Shown here piece after piece: positions 39,206-50,241 of a DNA stretch of 64,000 bases. Source of the DNA: Ceratobasidium sp. AG-K (lineage: Eukaryota; Basidiomycota; Agaricomycetes; Cantharellales; Ceratobasidiaceae); contig JAWNGF010000003.1 of assembly GCA_037039685.1 (NCBI GenBank), positions 310,001 to 374,000 of the forward strand, in the 5' to 3' direction. Under the pieces are notes generated by a model that did no database searches, had not been told where the DNA came from, and saw only the letters and a program-made list of their open reading frames with translations. The number at the start of each line of letters is the position of its first letter. Positions within the stretch are counted from its first letter, which is position 1. The position numbers were made by a program, and so were the translations under genes.

Positions 39206-39821
39206 CATTGGCCCAGTGTTGTCAAATTCGGGGTCGTATGGTCAGGTTTGGCAAAAAGTCAGGTTATGAGGTCATGACCTTGACCAAACCTTGACAAGTC
39301 AGGTCACGTGATAGCCCCCGATGAGAAAGAGCGAGCGGACACGGAGGATGTTTTACGAGCAACGCAGGAAATAGGTTGGGTAGGGTGGCTAGCCAACTAG
39401 GAAGATGAAGAAAGCAAGAAGAAGCCGTGAACCCGGACATGTAACCGCCAATCGGGAGCCGGTTTATTCAGCATGTTTGGGAGCCCTTTCTTGACGTAAT
39501 AGCTTAGTGGGTACCACGCGAATAGGCCGTGCGTTCGAGTCCAGCCTGCGGTATCCTTTTTGGGTGAACTCCCCCGATCGGCCGATTTTTTGCCCTCACG
39601 CGATTTGTGTCGTTTCTAAAGATCCTTCGAGTACTGTCTATGTTTAAAATATGGACTTAGGCTGACTAGCGCGGCTACAATCGTCACGACATTATACCCG
39701 CCACGTGAGCTGACGGGTCAAAGGTCAGGTTAGGGATTGACCTAACCGTGGGGTTAGGTCAGCAGACCCATTTGACCATCAGGGTCCCGGGGGACCGCTC
39801 CATGACAACACTGCATTGGCC
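39206..39821. mobile_element. Non-autonomous hAT element (600 bp) with 8-bp target duplication
   Basis: The element 39214-39813 begins CAGTGTTGTCA and ends TGACAACACTG (an 11-bp perfect inverted repeat). It is flanked on both sides by the identical 8-mer CATTGGCC (39206-39213 and 39814-39821). An 8-bp duplication and CAG-type ends are diagnostic of the hAT superfamily. No transposase ORF is present. Subterminal GGTCAGGTT-like motifs recur, and a tRNA-like segment is inside. Confidence 0.9.
39488..39552 (+). other. tRNA-like sequence inside the hAT element
   Basis: TAGCTTAGTGGGTACC resembles a pol III A box, and GTGCGTTCGAGTCC about 30 bases later resembles a B box, at tRNA-like spacing. The arms do not pair into a proper cloverleaf, so this is at most a tRNA relic or SINE-type promoter. 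Confidence 0.4.
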
Positions 39822-40111
39822 ATTATGATCATGTGACGTGTTACTAGAGATATAACCGCCACGTGACTTGGCCCAGGTTGTTCGTCCTTTCTACCGCCAC
39901 TACCACCGCCGCATGCACCAGCTCGCCGCACTGTTGCGCGCTTGCCGTCGGACACCCGTATTCCGAGGTAGATTTGGGGCTTATGGAAGGTGGACATTGG
40001 TGCTACGTGACGTGCGGTGAGGACTGAATGTGTTTTTACCCGATTTGGGACAACTTTATTCTTTCAATGGTGTTTGGTGTACGGTGATCATTCGATCTGA
40101 CCTTGTTACGT

Positions 40112-40262
40112 GGCCCGGCGCTGCGGCGTATGTCATCGTCATGTGCTATCATGCGATAACTCTCTGGCCTATGAAAACAACGCCATGCCATGATGCCCTC
40201 CCTGGCCTGGCGCTGCGGCGTATGTCTTCGTCATGTGTTATCGTGCGACTACACCCCGGCCA
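40112..40262 (+). repeat. Two copies of the 18.35-kb repeat block, opposite orientation
   Basis: Blocks starting near 40112 and 40203 contain GGCGCTGCGGCGTATGTC, TCGTCATGTG and ATC(A/G)TGCG, matching the minus strand of the 18349-18865 blocks. Each lies between GGCC ends. The hairpin stem CGC/GCG is kept while its loop changes from UUCG to UGCG. Confidence 0.75.
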
Positions 40263-41163
40263 GTGGACGCATCATTGATGAGACGACGAAGTTACCATAT
40301 GATCAACTGAGATGACTTGGCGCCGTACCTCTCGCACCCTGCTCATACACATGCAACTGTTACCTTAATTGCGCCGAACAGTCTGGGGCATTATAGTGCG
40401 CACTCAGGCTGACGCTGATAAATAAATAAGAAAGAAAACACAAAAGAAGACAAAAAAGAAAACGAATGAACAGAAACGGGTGATTATATCTTGCCGCAAT
40501 CATCCTTCACGATGGGATGCGGTGGGTGATCAGCGCGGCCTTTTCCGGTGGGGCAGTACGTAACGAGATGCGACCCTGCGTGCGGCACATTTGCCCGTAT
40601 ATTGATCAGTGCGATGAATCAGAGCACATGCTACCACAAGCGAAGCATTCCCCAACATCCGTAATGTCCGGATGAAGCGATTACTTCAAGATCACGGTTG
40701 TTTGGCGAACTTCGCTGGCGGACAATAACAAGTTCTTTCACCGTAAGATGGTACATGCCTTGCTGTAAGAATTGAACGATGTATCGCTTGCAAGGTAAGA
40801 CAGTGACGATGCGTGTAATGTGAATAGTGCCGCGCGGCGAAGACACAGTAACGATCACACGCTACGTCGTTTGTCAGTGTTGGAACCCACCATGTATAAA
40901 GCTGATTGGTGGTGCAAAATTGCGTGGCAGCTTCGATACGTCTAAGTTTCGATGATAGGACCTCGAATACCAATCAGTGTTTGCAGAAATCAATGCCTGT
41001 GATTGATCCTATTGTCGTGCAAATCGAGAAGCAATCGCGGATGATTGCTGCGCAAATACAATACGACACCAGTGTTATTGTTCCTTTGCTATAATTTGTA
41101 CACGCACAGTCACATTCCCAGCAGCGGCTTGTCGCCGTGCAAACCTACTTTCACTTCATCACG
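40263..41163. other. No supported gene; upstream region of the TET/JBP gene
   Basis: Short motif-free ORFs only. The promoter of the TET/JBP gene should lie in the right half; no specific element could be assigned. Confidence 0.4.
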
Positions 41164-43161
41164 ATGCCACCCCGCATCGTACTGCCTGCCGACGCTCAAA
41201 GTTACAGCACCTCTTTGTCTATTATCATCAACAGGATCGACGTGTTGCGCAGGACGTCGTCCTTCTTGCTAGATGTCGACCTTTTACCCGATGCGGTTGA
41301 GCATGTTACACGTGTCTTGCGGCCTATGGGTCGCCATGAGCCACCGTCGGTGCAGCTACTTGAGGAAGCACGCGTGTACAAGCAACACATTGATGCAGCG
41401 ATTTATGAATACCAGCACGGACGGGACTACGCTCATTATTATGACTATATACTGTACGTCACGATTGGCTCGTCAGGCATCTCTCTTGTGTGCTGACACT
41501 GTTCTTTCCAGAGATATTGCTTACGATATGAAATACAACGACAGCAACGAGACATTGACCACCGTTCTTGGTAGGCATGGGGCGACGCTAAAGGTTAGAG
41601 AGGCTCTCACTGCTTCTCATGGTGCGTATAAGTTTACGGGTGTTTATCCGCATGCAGGAACAACAGTTGGTGCGCCGCCGTGCTAAAAAGAAGCGGTCCC
41701 TTGTTGAATTGAATAGTAGGTTACGTTTGATGCTTTTGCCTCGCGATGTACTTAGCATTGTTTCCTCAGCGCGCATGCGTGAGCTTGCTCTACACAGTGC
41801 ACTAAACAGCGTTGGTCGTACCGATCAACCTCCTTCCGATGTGTACTGTTTTGACGCGGTGACACACGAGAAACTTGATGCTCGAAAGGTACTCTTTAAC
41901 AACGCAGATGACGCAAACGACGCTGCACCGGTCGTTACCGGAGCATTCAGCCTGGCCGACGAGGATGCAAACGTTCAGAAACCTGTGAACCCCAATCCAT
42001 CAGTACCACTACCTGCGACGAACAATCCGTTCGGCACTGGCTTCGTCAATCCTGATACCGTCCGACGAACAGAGGGCATCAAGATATTGAACAAGGGCAG
42101 CGTCTATGGATTCGCCCGTGCACCCAACGGTGCCTATTCCATGGTCTTTGCCGCACAATTTCCTCCACTAGATACCTTTGATGGCGCACCCAGACAGGCC
42201 GTCGACACCTTTGCGGATTTCGTGCCGAAAGCGGTGAAACATGCCTTTGAAGTCAAAGGAAACAAAGCCCAGAATGCCGAGGCTGTACGTCGTAGGTCTC
42301 TGCGTTGCTTTTCCGTTCCAGTACTCACCCTCATGACAGAGGGTCACCTCTACAGTGCTGGCTGGCGACCCGGCAGGACGCCGGGCGAGCGCCTGGGTGA
42401 ATATACCGCTCAGTCAGAGCGCGATAAACACAATCCCGACGGCTACATTGATTTGTACGAATGTCAGGAGGCTGTTAACGTAAGTGAACGATTACGGCCG
42501 GGGACCTTGTTATGACGCCAGTAACACAGGTTGCGTGGATGATACTACAGGAGAGGTTGTCGCCCCGCGCAGTTATGAGAACGGTCGAGACGCTGGCCGA
42601 CACGGCGGTGCCACTCTTCGGATCGCATGATAGCGATATTCGCGTATGTAACCACACCGTTTGCTTAATTCCATTCGCTCACACCACCGGCAGACGCACG
42701 GCCCAAGCCTGGGCTCGAATATGGCGGTCTCGCATCATGGCAAAGATGGTCGCGGGTTTGCAAACGGTATGCATGTCGATCGGGATATGGACTCCCTACC
42801 TCAGTACTACGGCAAGCTATTCACTTTCGGTCAATGGCTTCACACCGACCGTGACGGCAACATCGTCACTGGCGAATGCATCAAGAGAGCCATACCCGAC
42901 GGGCTGTTTGTTTTGCCGGGATATCGAGTTGCCATCGATATTGGTGCAGCCAGCGTCGTGACTGCGATTTGGCGTGGTGGGATGGATGTGCACGGCACGA
43001 CAACATCGAGAGTGAACCTTGATGATGGCATCACTAGATGGGGGATGTCGATCCAGACCAATCGAAACCTACCAAACCGAATGCGCAGTAACAAAGGTGA
43101 AATATTTGGCGTTTATGATCGCCTGCGTACGTATTACGACGTGTTGAATGCAGATGAATAA
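41164..43161 (+). CDS. TET/JBP-family 2-oxoglutarate/Fe(II) DNA dioxygenase
   Basis: Five exons (41164-41453, 41512-41593, 41658-42479, 42530-42643, 42694-43161) join in frame to about 591 aa. The C-terminal catalytic domain has the Fe(II) motif H463-x-D465 in ANGMHVDRDMDS, then YYGKLFTFGQWL, GLFVLPGYRVAIDIG and AIWRGGMDVHGTTTSR. In that last block H536 is the third iron ligand and R542 a candidate 2-oxoglutarate ligand. A terminal TRWGMSIQTNRNL block follows. I recall this pattern from fungal TET/JBP proteins, which oxidise 5-methylcytosine in DNA. Residues 1-120 are helical and 120-260 partly disordered. In basidiomycetes such genes are known to be expanded and often linked to KDZ transposons, but no KDZ transposase is visible here. 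Instead the gene sits among other chromatin-type genes. All key residues are present, so activity is plausible. Confidence 0.8.
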
Positions 43162-44113
43162 AATTCTTGGTGTTTTTATTTTATTTTCTTTTCTTTTCTT
43201 TTCTTCACACATATGCGCTTGACCCTGCAGCTCCGATGTGCATGATAGGCATTAGAAGCGAGCTGTAAGCACGTAGATGGAGTGAGATGAGGTTAGGCCG
43301 TGTATCATGATAAAATTGAGACGGTCAGATTGAGAGCCTCACTAAGGCATGTTATCATAAGCGGATTTACTGATTCTGTGTCCGACGACATTGCGGGCAA
43401 TCGATAATATGGCCGATTCCTGTTAGCTACGTTTGGCGTGCTGCCGCGTATGACACATGAGGTCAATTATGCGCGTTGTGTATCAACACCAGCTATACAA
43501 ATTAGTGCCAATAACACATTAAAAGATCGATGCGAGCCCTAGATCGACCTGGGTCAGACATGAACCGATAAATTTGGCTTCCGAACAAAGATGTCGTGTT
43601 ATCTGCAGGGTTGCGAACAATTCATCGTTCTTGCTCTCACGTTACCGTCCCGCAGCGCTTGCTATTGGAGGTTGAATAGTGCGGTTCCATATGCAGGTTT
43701 ACATAACCTTTACGCCGCGCCGCCTCAGGATTTAAGGTATGACGTCACAACGATTCACACATTAAATCGGCATTTGCGGCGCGATACAATCTAACGCGAG
43801 CGATGCAAAGTCACGTGGCGCGCACATAGGCATCTATCTGGCGGCGAACTTCTGGCGGATATAATTATATGATTGTCACAGATGGATGGATATACATATA
43901 GGAAGTGAATATATCGTCGAGTGCTATCTATATACAGTCTAGTATACAATCTAATGTACAATTCAATATATACATAATAATTATACAAGGCTATCAAAAA
44001 GTGGTTCGTCGGTGTAGGGGATGAAAAACAATGGGGATATGGTCATGGGAGATCCGTACAGTCGTTGAACAGCTATTCAAAACGCGCCTACAAAGCAGTG
44101 CGTGCACGATGCG
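43162..44113. other. No supported gene between the TET/JBP and RING genes
   Basis: AT-rich sequence between convergent genes. It starts with a TTTTC-rich stretch (43170-43206), probably the TET/JBP 3' UTR, and includes a TATA/TACAA-rich tract at 43890-43990. Confidence 0.5.
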
Positions 44114-44709
44114 CTAACCGTCCACTACCATCTTATCATTAAACTCCTCGATATTCTTCATTTGGCGGGCTACCTCCTCTAGCGTACTTGCCATCATTGC
44201 GCGCTTGACACCAATTGCCTCGATCCGGCTCTTGAGGCGCTGTAGTTCACTTCGCAGCGCCCTGTTCTTCCGCCTGCCGTCCACGTCAGTGCGCTGATCG
44301 ATGGCACTGGCATGTTACTATACGCGTAACATACCTTTCTTCAGCTATATTGTCGCCTATACCCGCAAGAGCAGCCGACTCGTCGAGTGGCGCGGCCTTA
44401 AAATCGACGGGCCGGAGCTGGCCGCGGGTCGACCATTTCCTGCACTGCGGGCATGGCCCATCGTCCATTTGCCTGTTGTAACGACGCATAGCCCTCTTCA
44501 CGCAATCTTCACAAAAAACATGACCTTTGCGACAGAAACATATCTCGGTTCAGTCTGGTGCAGTAAAGGCATAGACGCTTACCACACAACAGGACCTTTG
44601 CCTCGTCGCTTGACCTCTCATAGAAACATATGTTACAGTCGAAGAACTGGTCGTAAGACTCGACGGACTCGATGGGCATGCCATTAGGATCGGTATCGAT
44701 GGGAGCCAT
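44114..44709 (-). CDS. RING-finger protein with C-terminal coiled coil (copy A)
   Basis: Starts at 44709. Exon 1 supplies FDCNICFYERSSDEAKVLLC. After an intron (GTAAGC … GCAAAG, about 44583-44522) the RING continues CGHVFCEDC and later CPQCRKW. Together this is a canonical C-x2-C … C-x-H-x2-C-x2-C … C-x2-C cross-brace, with catalytic-type spacing seen in E3 ubiquitin ligases. The last exon is a charged helix (ALRSELQRLKSRIEAIGVKR … TLEEVARQMKNIEEFNDKM) predicted to form a coiled coil, ending at 44114. The intron near 44280-44335 is unresolved. The divergent gene 44995-45553 has the same architecture, so the two are probably an inverted duplicated pair sharing a 285-bp promoter. Confidence 0.75.
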
Positions 44710-44994
44710 CGTCGTCGGTGTCAGCGCAAGAAGTGCCTCGTGACGGACGATAACAATGCCCTGATCACGTGAGTGACAGCAGCGGCGTGTTGAAGCTCAG
44801 TCATATACTCGCAACTATTATGCACAATTACCTCCCATGCTCATTACTTGGCCCTAACAATGTGCAGCTCGAGACGAATTTAAATTTATTGTTCCACATT
44901 GAGGCGGGCGATCTGACCGAGGGTCCTGCGCCCCATCACGTGGCGCGTATTGTTCCATCAACGTTGTCTTTTCCACCATCACGCCTGCGTGTCG

Positions 44995-45553
44995 ATGTCG
45001 CAGGTATCCATAATACTCTGCAGTCTGTGCGACAGGAAGACACCGACGGACGAAAGTAGCCTGCCCGACGTCACTAATGGCCCCTACGCTACGGAGACAT
45101 GGCTGCTGCCATGCTGTAGGTCTTCCTAGCCCGCGTTCTGGGTTCTAATTCACCAAGTTTTCGTAGCTCATACGATATGCGAGTACTGCCGGAACGGACT
45201 CGAGTTGCAACAGACGATCAAATGCGGGAACTGTAGCAACGCGCAAAATGTGCGCAAGAGCAACATCATCCGTGTTTACTTGACCAGGACGGTGCCGCCG
45301 GCGATAACCCCCAAGACTATAGCAATGAGGAATGAGTTGGCGAGGCTGCGGTGCGTCACATTTTTTTTGTTCGCCAACCAGCCACAATTCATATCGATAT
45401 AGACAAGAGAATAGACAACTGCAGGCGGCGCTCGACGAGCTAAAGCCTAAGCATGACGATGAAGAGCGTCGACTGGAGGTGGCGGTAGAGGAAACCGTGA
45501 TGAAGCTAAAGGAACTCGCGAGCGCCGTACAGGCCACGGAGGACCGGCTTTGA
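44995..45553 (+). CDS. RING-finger protein with C-terminal coiled coil (copy B)
   Basis: Three exons (44995-45115, 45167-45350, 45403-45553) give about 151 aa. The RING is assembled across intron 1: IILCSLCDRK, then LLPCSHTICEYC and IKCGNC, with C-x-H-x2-C-x2-C and final C-x2-C spacing. The following helix (RNELARLRQENRQLQAALDE … ERRLEVAVEETVMKLKELAS) has strong heptads. Similar small RING/coiled-coil proteins act as E3 ligases; the substrate is unknown. Both introns are about 51-52 bases with good GT/AG sites and restore the zinc ligands exactly, which supports the model. Confidence 0.75.
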
Positions 45554-46068
45554 TGCTTCTATAAACCACATGCGTTGTAGTGCTTGCATAAATTAATGGA
45601 TAGAAAATATGTATGGGAAAACAGCAAGAATAGCTATGAACGAAACGTGAACATCAGCAGCTGGAGTGTGCACCTGCGCCTCCTTCATATCTGAAGTACG
45701 ACCGAGTTATTCTGTGGACTTCCTGCACATGTACCATGCATAGGGGCTTGTAAGCGTATAACCTTACTTGATTGGATTATTGCATTCTGTACGAGGTACA
45801 CGAACTGTCCACACGCGTGACCTCGTTGCCCGCCTGAGGTGTATCGTTGGGCGCTGTGCACTTGACTTGCGTTACTCGCCATACCATTTCGATCACACCA
45901 TAATGGTTTACATTTGCGTTTTGACACGGGGTACTGTGTTTGTTCCCGATGATAAATCAGCTATAAATGAGAGCGGTATATCGAATATATTGTACAAGTC
46001 AAATCATAATCAAACGAGATGAGAAACTACTGTAACAAAATTGACATGGACAATAAAAGATCATCAAA

Positions 46069-49001
46069 TCATGTCGCAAAATATGGAACAACGGCGGCAT
46101 AAAGCCCCGCATGACAGTGCACGTCCCCTACCAGGTGCTCTGTCGGTAAGACCCACATCTGCCGGCAAACCGAGCAAGATGCCTTGACTACAACATCCTT
46201 CAGTGCCGCGCCGTCCGACGCATTGTGTGACACAACCCAATACTTCCGGCGACCTTCCGAGTGAACACCACTCTGTCGTCGGTCGTGCCAGCAGCTACAA
46301 ACGCGAAGGAGGTGAGGCAACTCCTTTCCCAAGGGCCGGCTGGCGAATGGCGAGAAAAGCCACATCAGGGGGCGCGTATTTCTCGCCATATAAATGATGT
46401 CAGTGTGGTTGCAAGCCACTCCGTCGCTGAGCCAAGCGTTCAAGATACTGTCGGAGGTAGGCTGCCCCGTCCCGGCGAGAGAGGTGCTGATACGTGCCAC
46501 AAGATTAACGAGGAATGCGGGCATCAGCTTCTTATTGAGGCAACCGACGAGCGAGTCAAGAGCACCACCACTGCCGTTATCGTGATGCCATTGAAGAGCG
46601 TAAGTAACATCAATAAATAAAACGCGTCACTGTAAATGGAGCCCACTCACGTGTTCATCCACATCTGCATCTCCTTTGTGGCATTGGGAGAATCGAACGG
46701 GTGCCCACAGCATATAAGGGTACCGCACGTAAACTTCGAGCGCATGATGATACCTTGCGCTGGTGCAAGCGTGCGGTTGAAGAACTGGTGGAGCGCGAAG
46801 CACATTGGTACAATCCATACGCAGCGGCGACCTAGTACTCACCTCCGGCGGTGCATAGGATGTTGTATGCGAGACTTGATACGCCTTTGCCTCTGAGAGG
46901 CCGTGCGTGATGTATACGACAAGCAGCGCGAACGTGTTATCGTCCCAGGGGCTTTTAATGCGTCAAAGCACGATAAGAAAATGGGTCACCAGGACAAACT
47001 ATCCCACTAACCAGTCTTGCAGGATATCACGCGTTTCGGCGAGCTCCTCAAGCTTCACCGGGTGTATATAACACTAAGTCATGGGCGATTTGTTATTGGT
47101 GCCGCCAGTAAACATAGCATTTCAAGAAACTCACCAACCACCTTTTTGCCTTCCAGCGGCCAGCTACCAACGCGCACAGATGTTTTGCTTGCGGCCAGAA
47201 CTGGTCAAGGAAATAAACAATCATCGCCAGACGCGGGGCAGGTTGATCACGTTGTTGAACGGTGAAACGTGGCGCAGGTCGCATGTAGTACTGAATAAGA
47301 TGTAAAGGTTCAGAACAGGCCGCTGAGTGGCATAAAGAATATACTAATGAGCGTACATACCGGATAGAGGCCTTGCTCCGCATGCTTCCAACAATAGGCA
47401 CAGGTAAAGTCCGCCAATATACGTGTCATTGACGAAGTATCGGCCAAGGTCGAGAAGTTGGTCAACACGATGCATGACCTGCTGCTGTTTGTGTTATACT
47501 CTCCCGGGTGGCAGAAGTAGTCACCGCAGCTTTGGCATAGCACAAGGCATTCTGCAATGGTGAGACCGCACAAGCAGCAATGTGCAGCTGTGACATTCGG
47601 CTGCTCCTGGACCGTCTCGCGCTGCAAGTCATTATTAATGACCTTGTGATTGCCTTAGTTACCGGTAACAAATACTCAATATGTCAACAATAACACCTAC
47701 CTCGTACCACACGTCCGATGTACCGTCGTCAGTCATGGATCTCATGTCAATATCGCTGTCAACAGTCTGCCAATACCGTACAGTTAATACGATCACCATC
47801 ATACACATCGCAGATGTAAGAACTTGCCTCATCCATCGCACGCATAATACGAAGCGAGCACTCCTCGACGTCTACGCGTAAGTGGAAATCGAGACAACTC
47901 GTTGTGTTCCTCGATTTGATCGGACGAGGATCGACATATACAACACCGCCGTACCGTCCGTGCACTTTCGCCGCCGCATCATAAATGAGGCCAAATGTGT
48001 CGCTACACTTCAAAGAGACACCGACGATGAGGAGAAGGTCGCTTTCCTCAGCGGCCTTTAGAAAGCTTGCACGCAGAGAACCACCGGGTAGCAGCTCGCT
48101 GTGCAGCTGGGATCGAACAGCCGGACGGAGAAAACGTAGTGAGGGGGCGCCGATACGCCGTGTGTTTGCGACACTCTGTGCTATAACAGTGATTTGATTC
48201 AAGGTCGGCATGTGAGCGGCGTGTTATGCAAAGAAAAGGAAACGTAACGAAAGAGCGAAAAGAGATAAGTGCAAGGACAGGAAGGAATACAGAAATAGAA
48301 TACTGGCACACGAATGGGTGAGAGGGGAAAATAATCAAGAATAGTGTTGACGAAGACTTCAAACTCACCCGCTTGCGTACATGGAGGGCATGCAACTGTT
48401 TGCCCGGCAAGAAGCATGTCATCGAACTGCATGGCGTCATGCTCATTGATGCCAGGGCAGGTCGGTGTGCTGCACTGCAACCAGCGATTGTCGCCACGTG
48501 CCCGCATAATCCAGTCGTCGGTGTCAGTCCTGCCTTGCGTCTCCAAACCGTGCCAACATGTCGTAAGACACTGAACGACCCGTTGCTGACCACGGACACG
48601 TTCAATGAACTGATGCAACGCACTTCGTGGTGCCGTTCGCGCTTGTATCCTCAGGGAAGCCATAAGCTTGTTGTACGCTGCAAGCTTTTCCTCGCGCAGG
48701 AATTTAGCTTCGGGGTTGGTGGTCGAGCAATCATCGACTATCGCGCGTAGGGCCATCTGACCATCGAACCTGCCGGAGGAAAGACTCATGGTATCATCAG
48801 GATGCTGTTCGTCACCGCTCGTCAGGTAGGCAAGGTGTCTATTTGTTTCGCTGTTATGCCACTTACCGGCAGACCTGTCGCGACCGACGCACCTGCGCCA
48901 CATAATATCAAGATTTTTTCGGTTTTGGCAATTGCTTCCACGACATTGCTACATCTGACCTCATGATCAGCAAAAGTGTAAACCTTTGTTCCGCTAGACA
49001 T
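46069..49001 (-). CDS. Degenerate sirtuin fused to PHD-like finger and the novel module
   Basis: Starts MSSGTKVYTFADHEV at 49001. The NAD-binding start LILCGAGASVATGLP is kept, but the DFR motif is absent after the intron. The QNID position reads TTCWHG and the catalytic His block is lost. CSTPTC/CPPC zinc cysteines, LLLIVGVSL and VVYVDPRP remain. It should therefore fold like a sirtuin but probably cannot deacetylate. An exon at 47620-47340 adds a PHD/ADD-like finger (CCLCGLTIAECLVLCQSCG, FCHPG, CAYCWKH). Then follow the module segments found in the 34.9-37.5 kb gene: APRLAMIVYFLDQFWPQAKH, FALLVVYITHGLSEAKAY, SRPLGKELPHLLRVCSCW, KYWVVSHNASDG and CSVCRQMWVLP. The frame is consistent through many short introns, so it appears functional as a protein. 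Exact joins between 46.5 and 47.3 kb are tentative. Confidence 0.7.
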
Positions 49002-49210
49002 GTTGAAATAAAGGATCGTAGCACGAGCGATAGCGAACAGAACTGAGTACAATGTCGATCACGGTGTTGCGAAGTATTGTTGGCCGCACAGTTTGTTATG
49101 AATGATGATTGTCATACGGTCATGTGACTCAGGGCTACCTCGTGTCACGCTAACTTACTTTCGCGCCACCCACCACGTTCGTCCCTATAGCACCCGTAAA
49201 CCAGGCAAAA

Positions 49211-49976
49211 ATGCAAAGGCAGATTGGTCAGCCACGCGTAAACGGCAACATGTCGTCCAAGGCCCAAGCATTAGCGAGCAGACAAACAATGCAGGAACGT
49301 CCAACCGGACAACAGGTAAATATCGGGTTCTAGACGATCTTGCATTATCCTAGTGTTGACAATACCTTTGATACCCGTCGCCCAATTTTCAGCATCCACT
49401 TGCCATGCCACAACCAGGTAGCAACATGTCGCAGAAGGCACGAGCGGCAGCAGCGGCGGCTGGAGCAGCTGTGCCGACCGAAAGGCTGGATAATACGAGG
49501 GGTGAGGGCGCAAACAACAAGGTAAACCCAAAGCTTGCACTCTCCTTTTGCACGGTGTTATTGACAGCGTCACTGAACGCTTTCGACACGCAGAGTCGTA
49601 TTGGTTTGCCAAAGCTCGGCGGCAATATCTCTCAGAAGGCGCAAGCGCTGTCCGAGGCCGCCCGGAAGGACAACCGATCAAAAAAGCAGGTGCCACATCC
49701 AACGACGTGTGGGCTCGCGCCTTTTGTTGACCGTGAGTGTTATCCACAGCTTGCCCTTCGTGTATTGGTTCGATGACCTGAACATTGTCATTTCCAGTCG
49801 ATATCGACGAGTCGGACAGCGAGCTCATTGGTATGTCATAATGCTTGAATCAAACGCATTTTCAAACTCATGTCCAACATCTAAGCTGCAAAATAGATCA
49901 GAATTTGTACGTGCTGCATCGGGACTGCTTCTGTGGCATAATTGTAGCTGTGTGCTCTAATCTAGTAACAGATTGA
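49211..49976 (+). CDS. Small protein made of exon-encoded repeats (about 161 aa)
   Basis: Five exons (49211-49315, 49393-49521, 49594-49732, 49798-49830, 49897-49976) join in frame. Exons 1, 2 and 3 each encode a related segment: PRVNGNMSSKAQALASR, PQPGSNMSQKARAAAAAAG and PKLGGNISQKAQALSEAAR. Introns 1 and 2 are in phase 0, so the repeat is an exon-duplication unit. Exon 4 is acidic (DIDESDSELI), and exon 5 encodes a short hydrophobic, Cys-rich C-terminus (HRDCFCGIIVAVCSNLVTD). I know no family for it. The GN-x-S-x-KA pattern is basic and helix-prone, possibly a small nucleic-acid or chromatin-binding peptide, but that is speculation. It starts 210 bp from the start of the divergent degenerate sirtuin gene and may share its promoter. 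Confidence 0.55.
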
Positions 49977-50241
49977 TTGTACACCATCAATTGTATAATT
50001 ACGAAGTTGTTTGTGCATTGGCACGTTTGGCTGTGATTGAGTTCACTTGATTGTGTTGACCAGTTAAGGGGCGTATCTTCAACGTGAGGGATAGGGCAAT
50101 GAAGCGAAGGGATTAGATTACTTTTGTCAGTTGAGCGGGTTCTGGGTGCCCGAAGGTGACGCAACGAGCACACAGACATACATCGTGTCTCTGTGTCACA
50201 GCTCGATCATTCATCTAGCAAAATATGATAGATAAGAGCGT

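Noticed and set aside
39488..39552. A true tRNA gene
   Set aside because: A/B-box-like motifs exist but acceptor, anticodon and T stems do not pair, and it lies inside a transposon.
46840..47000. Caspase-like reading of the segment FALLVVYITHG in the second sirtuin fusion
   Set aside because: It resembles the hydrophobic strand plus HG of caspase-like peptidases, but the paralogue at 36.6 kb lacks the His and no catalytic Cys block follows, so it was not called.
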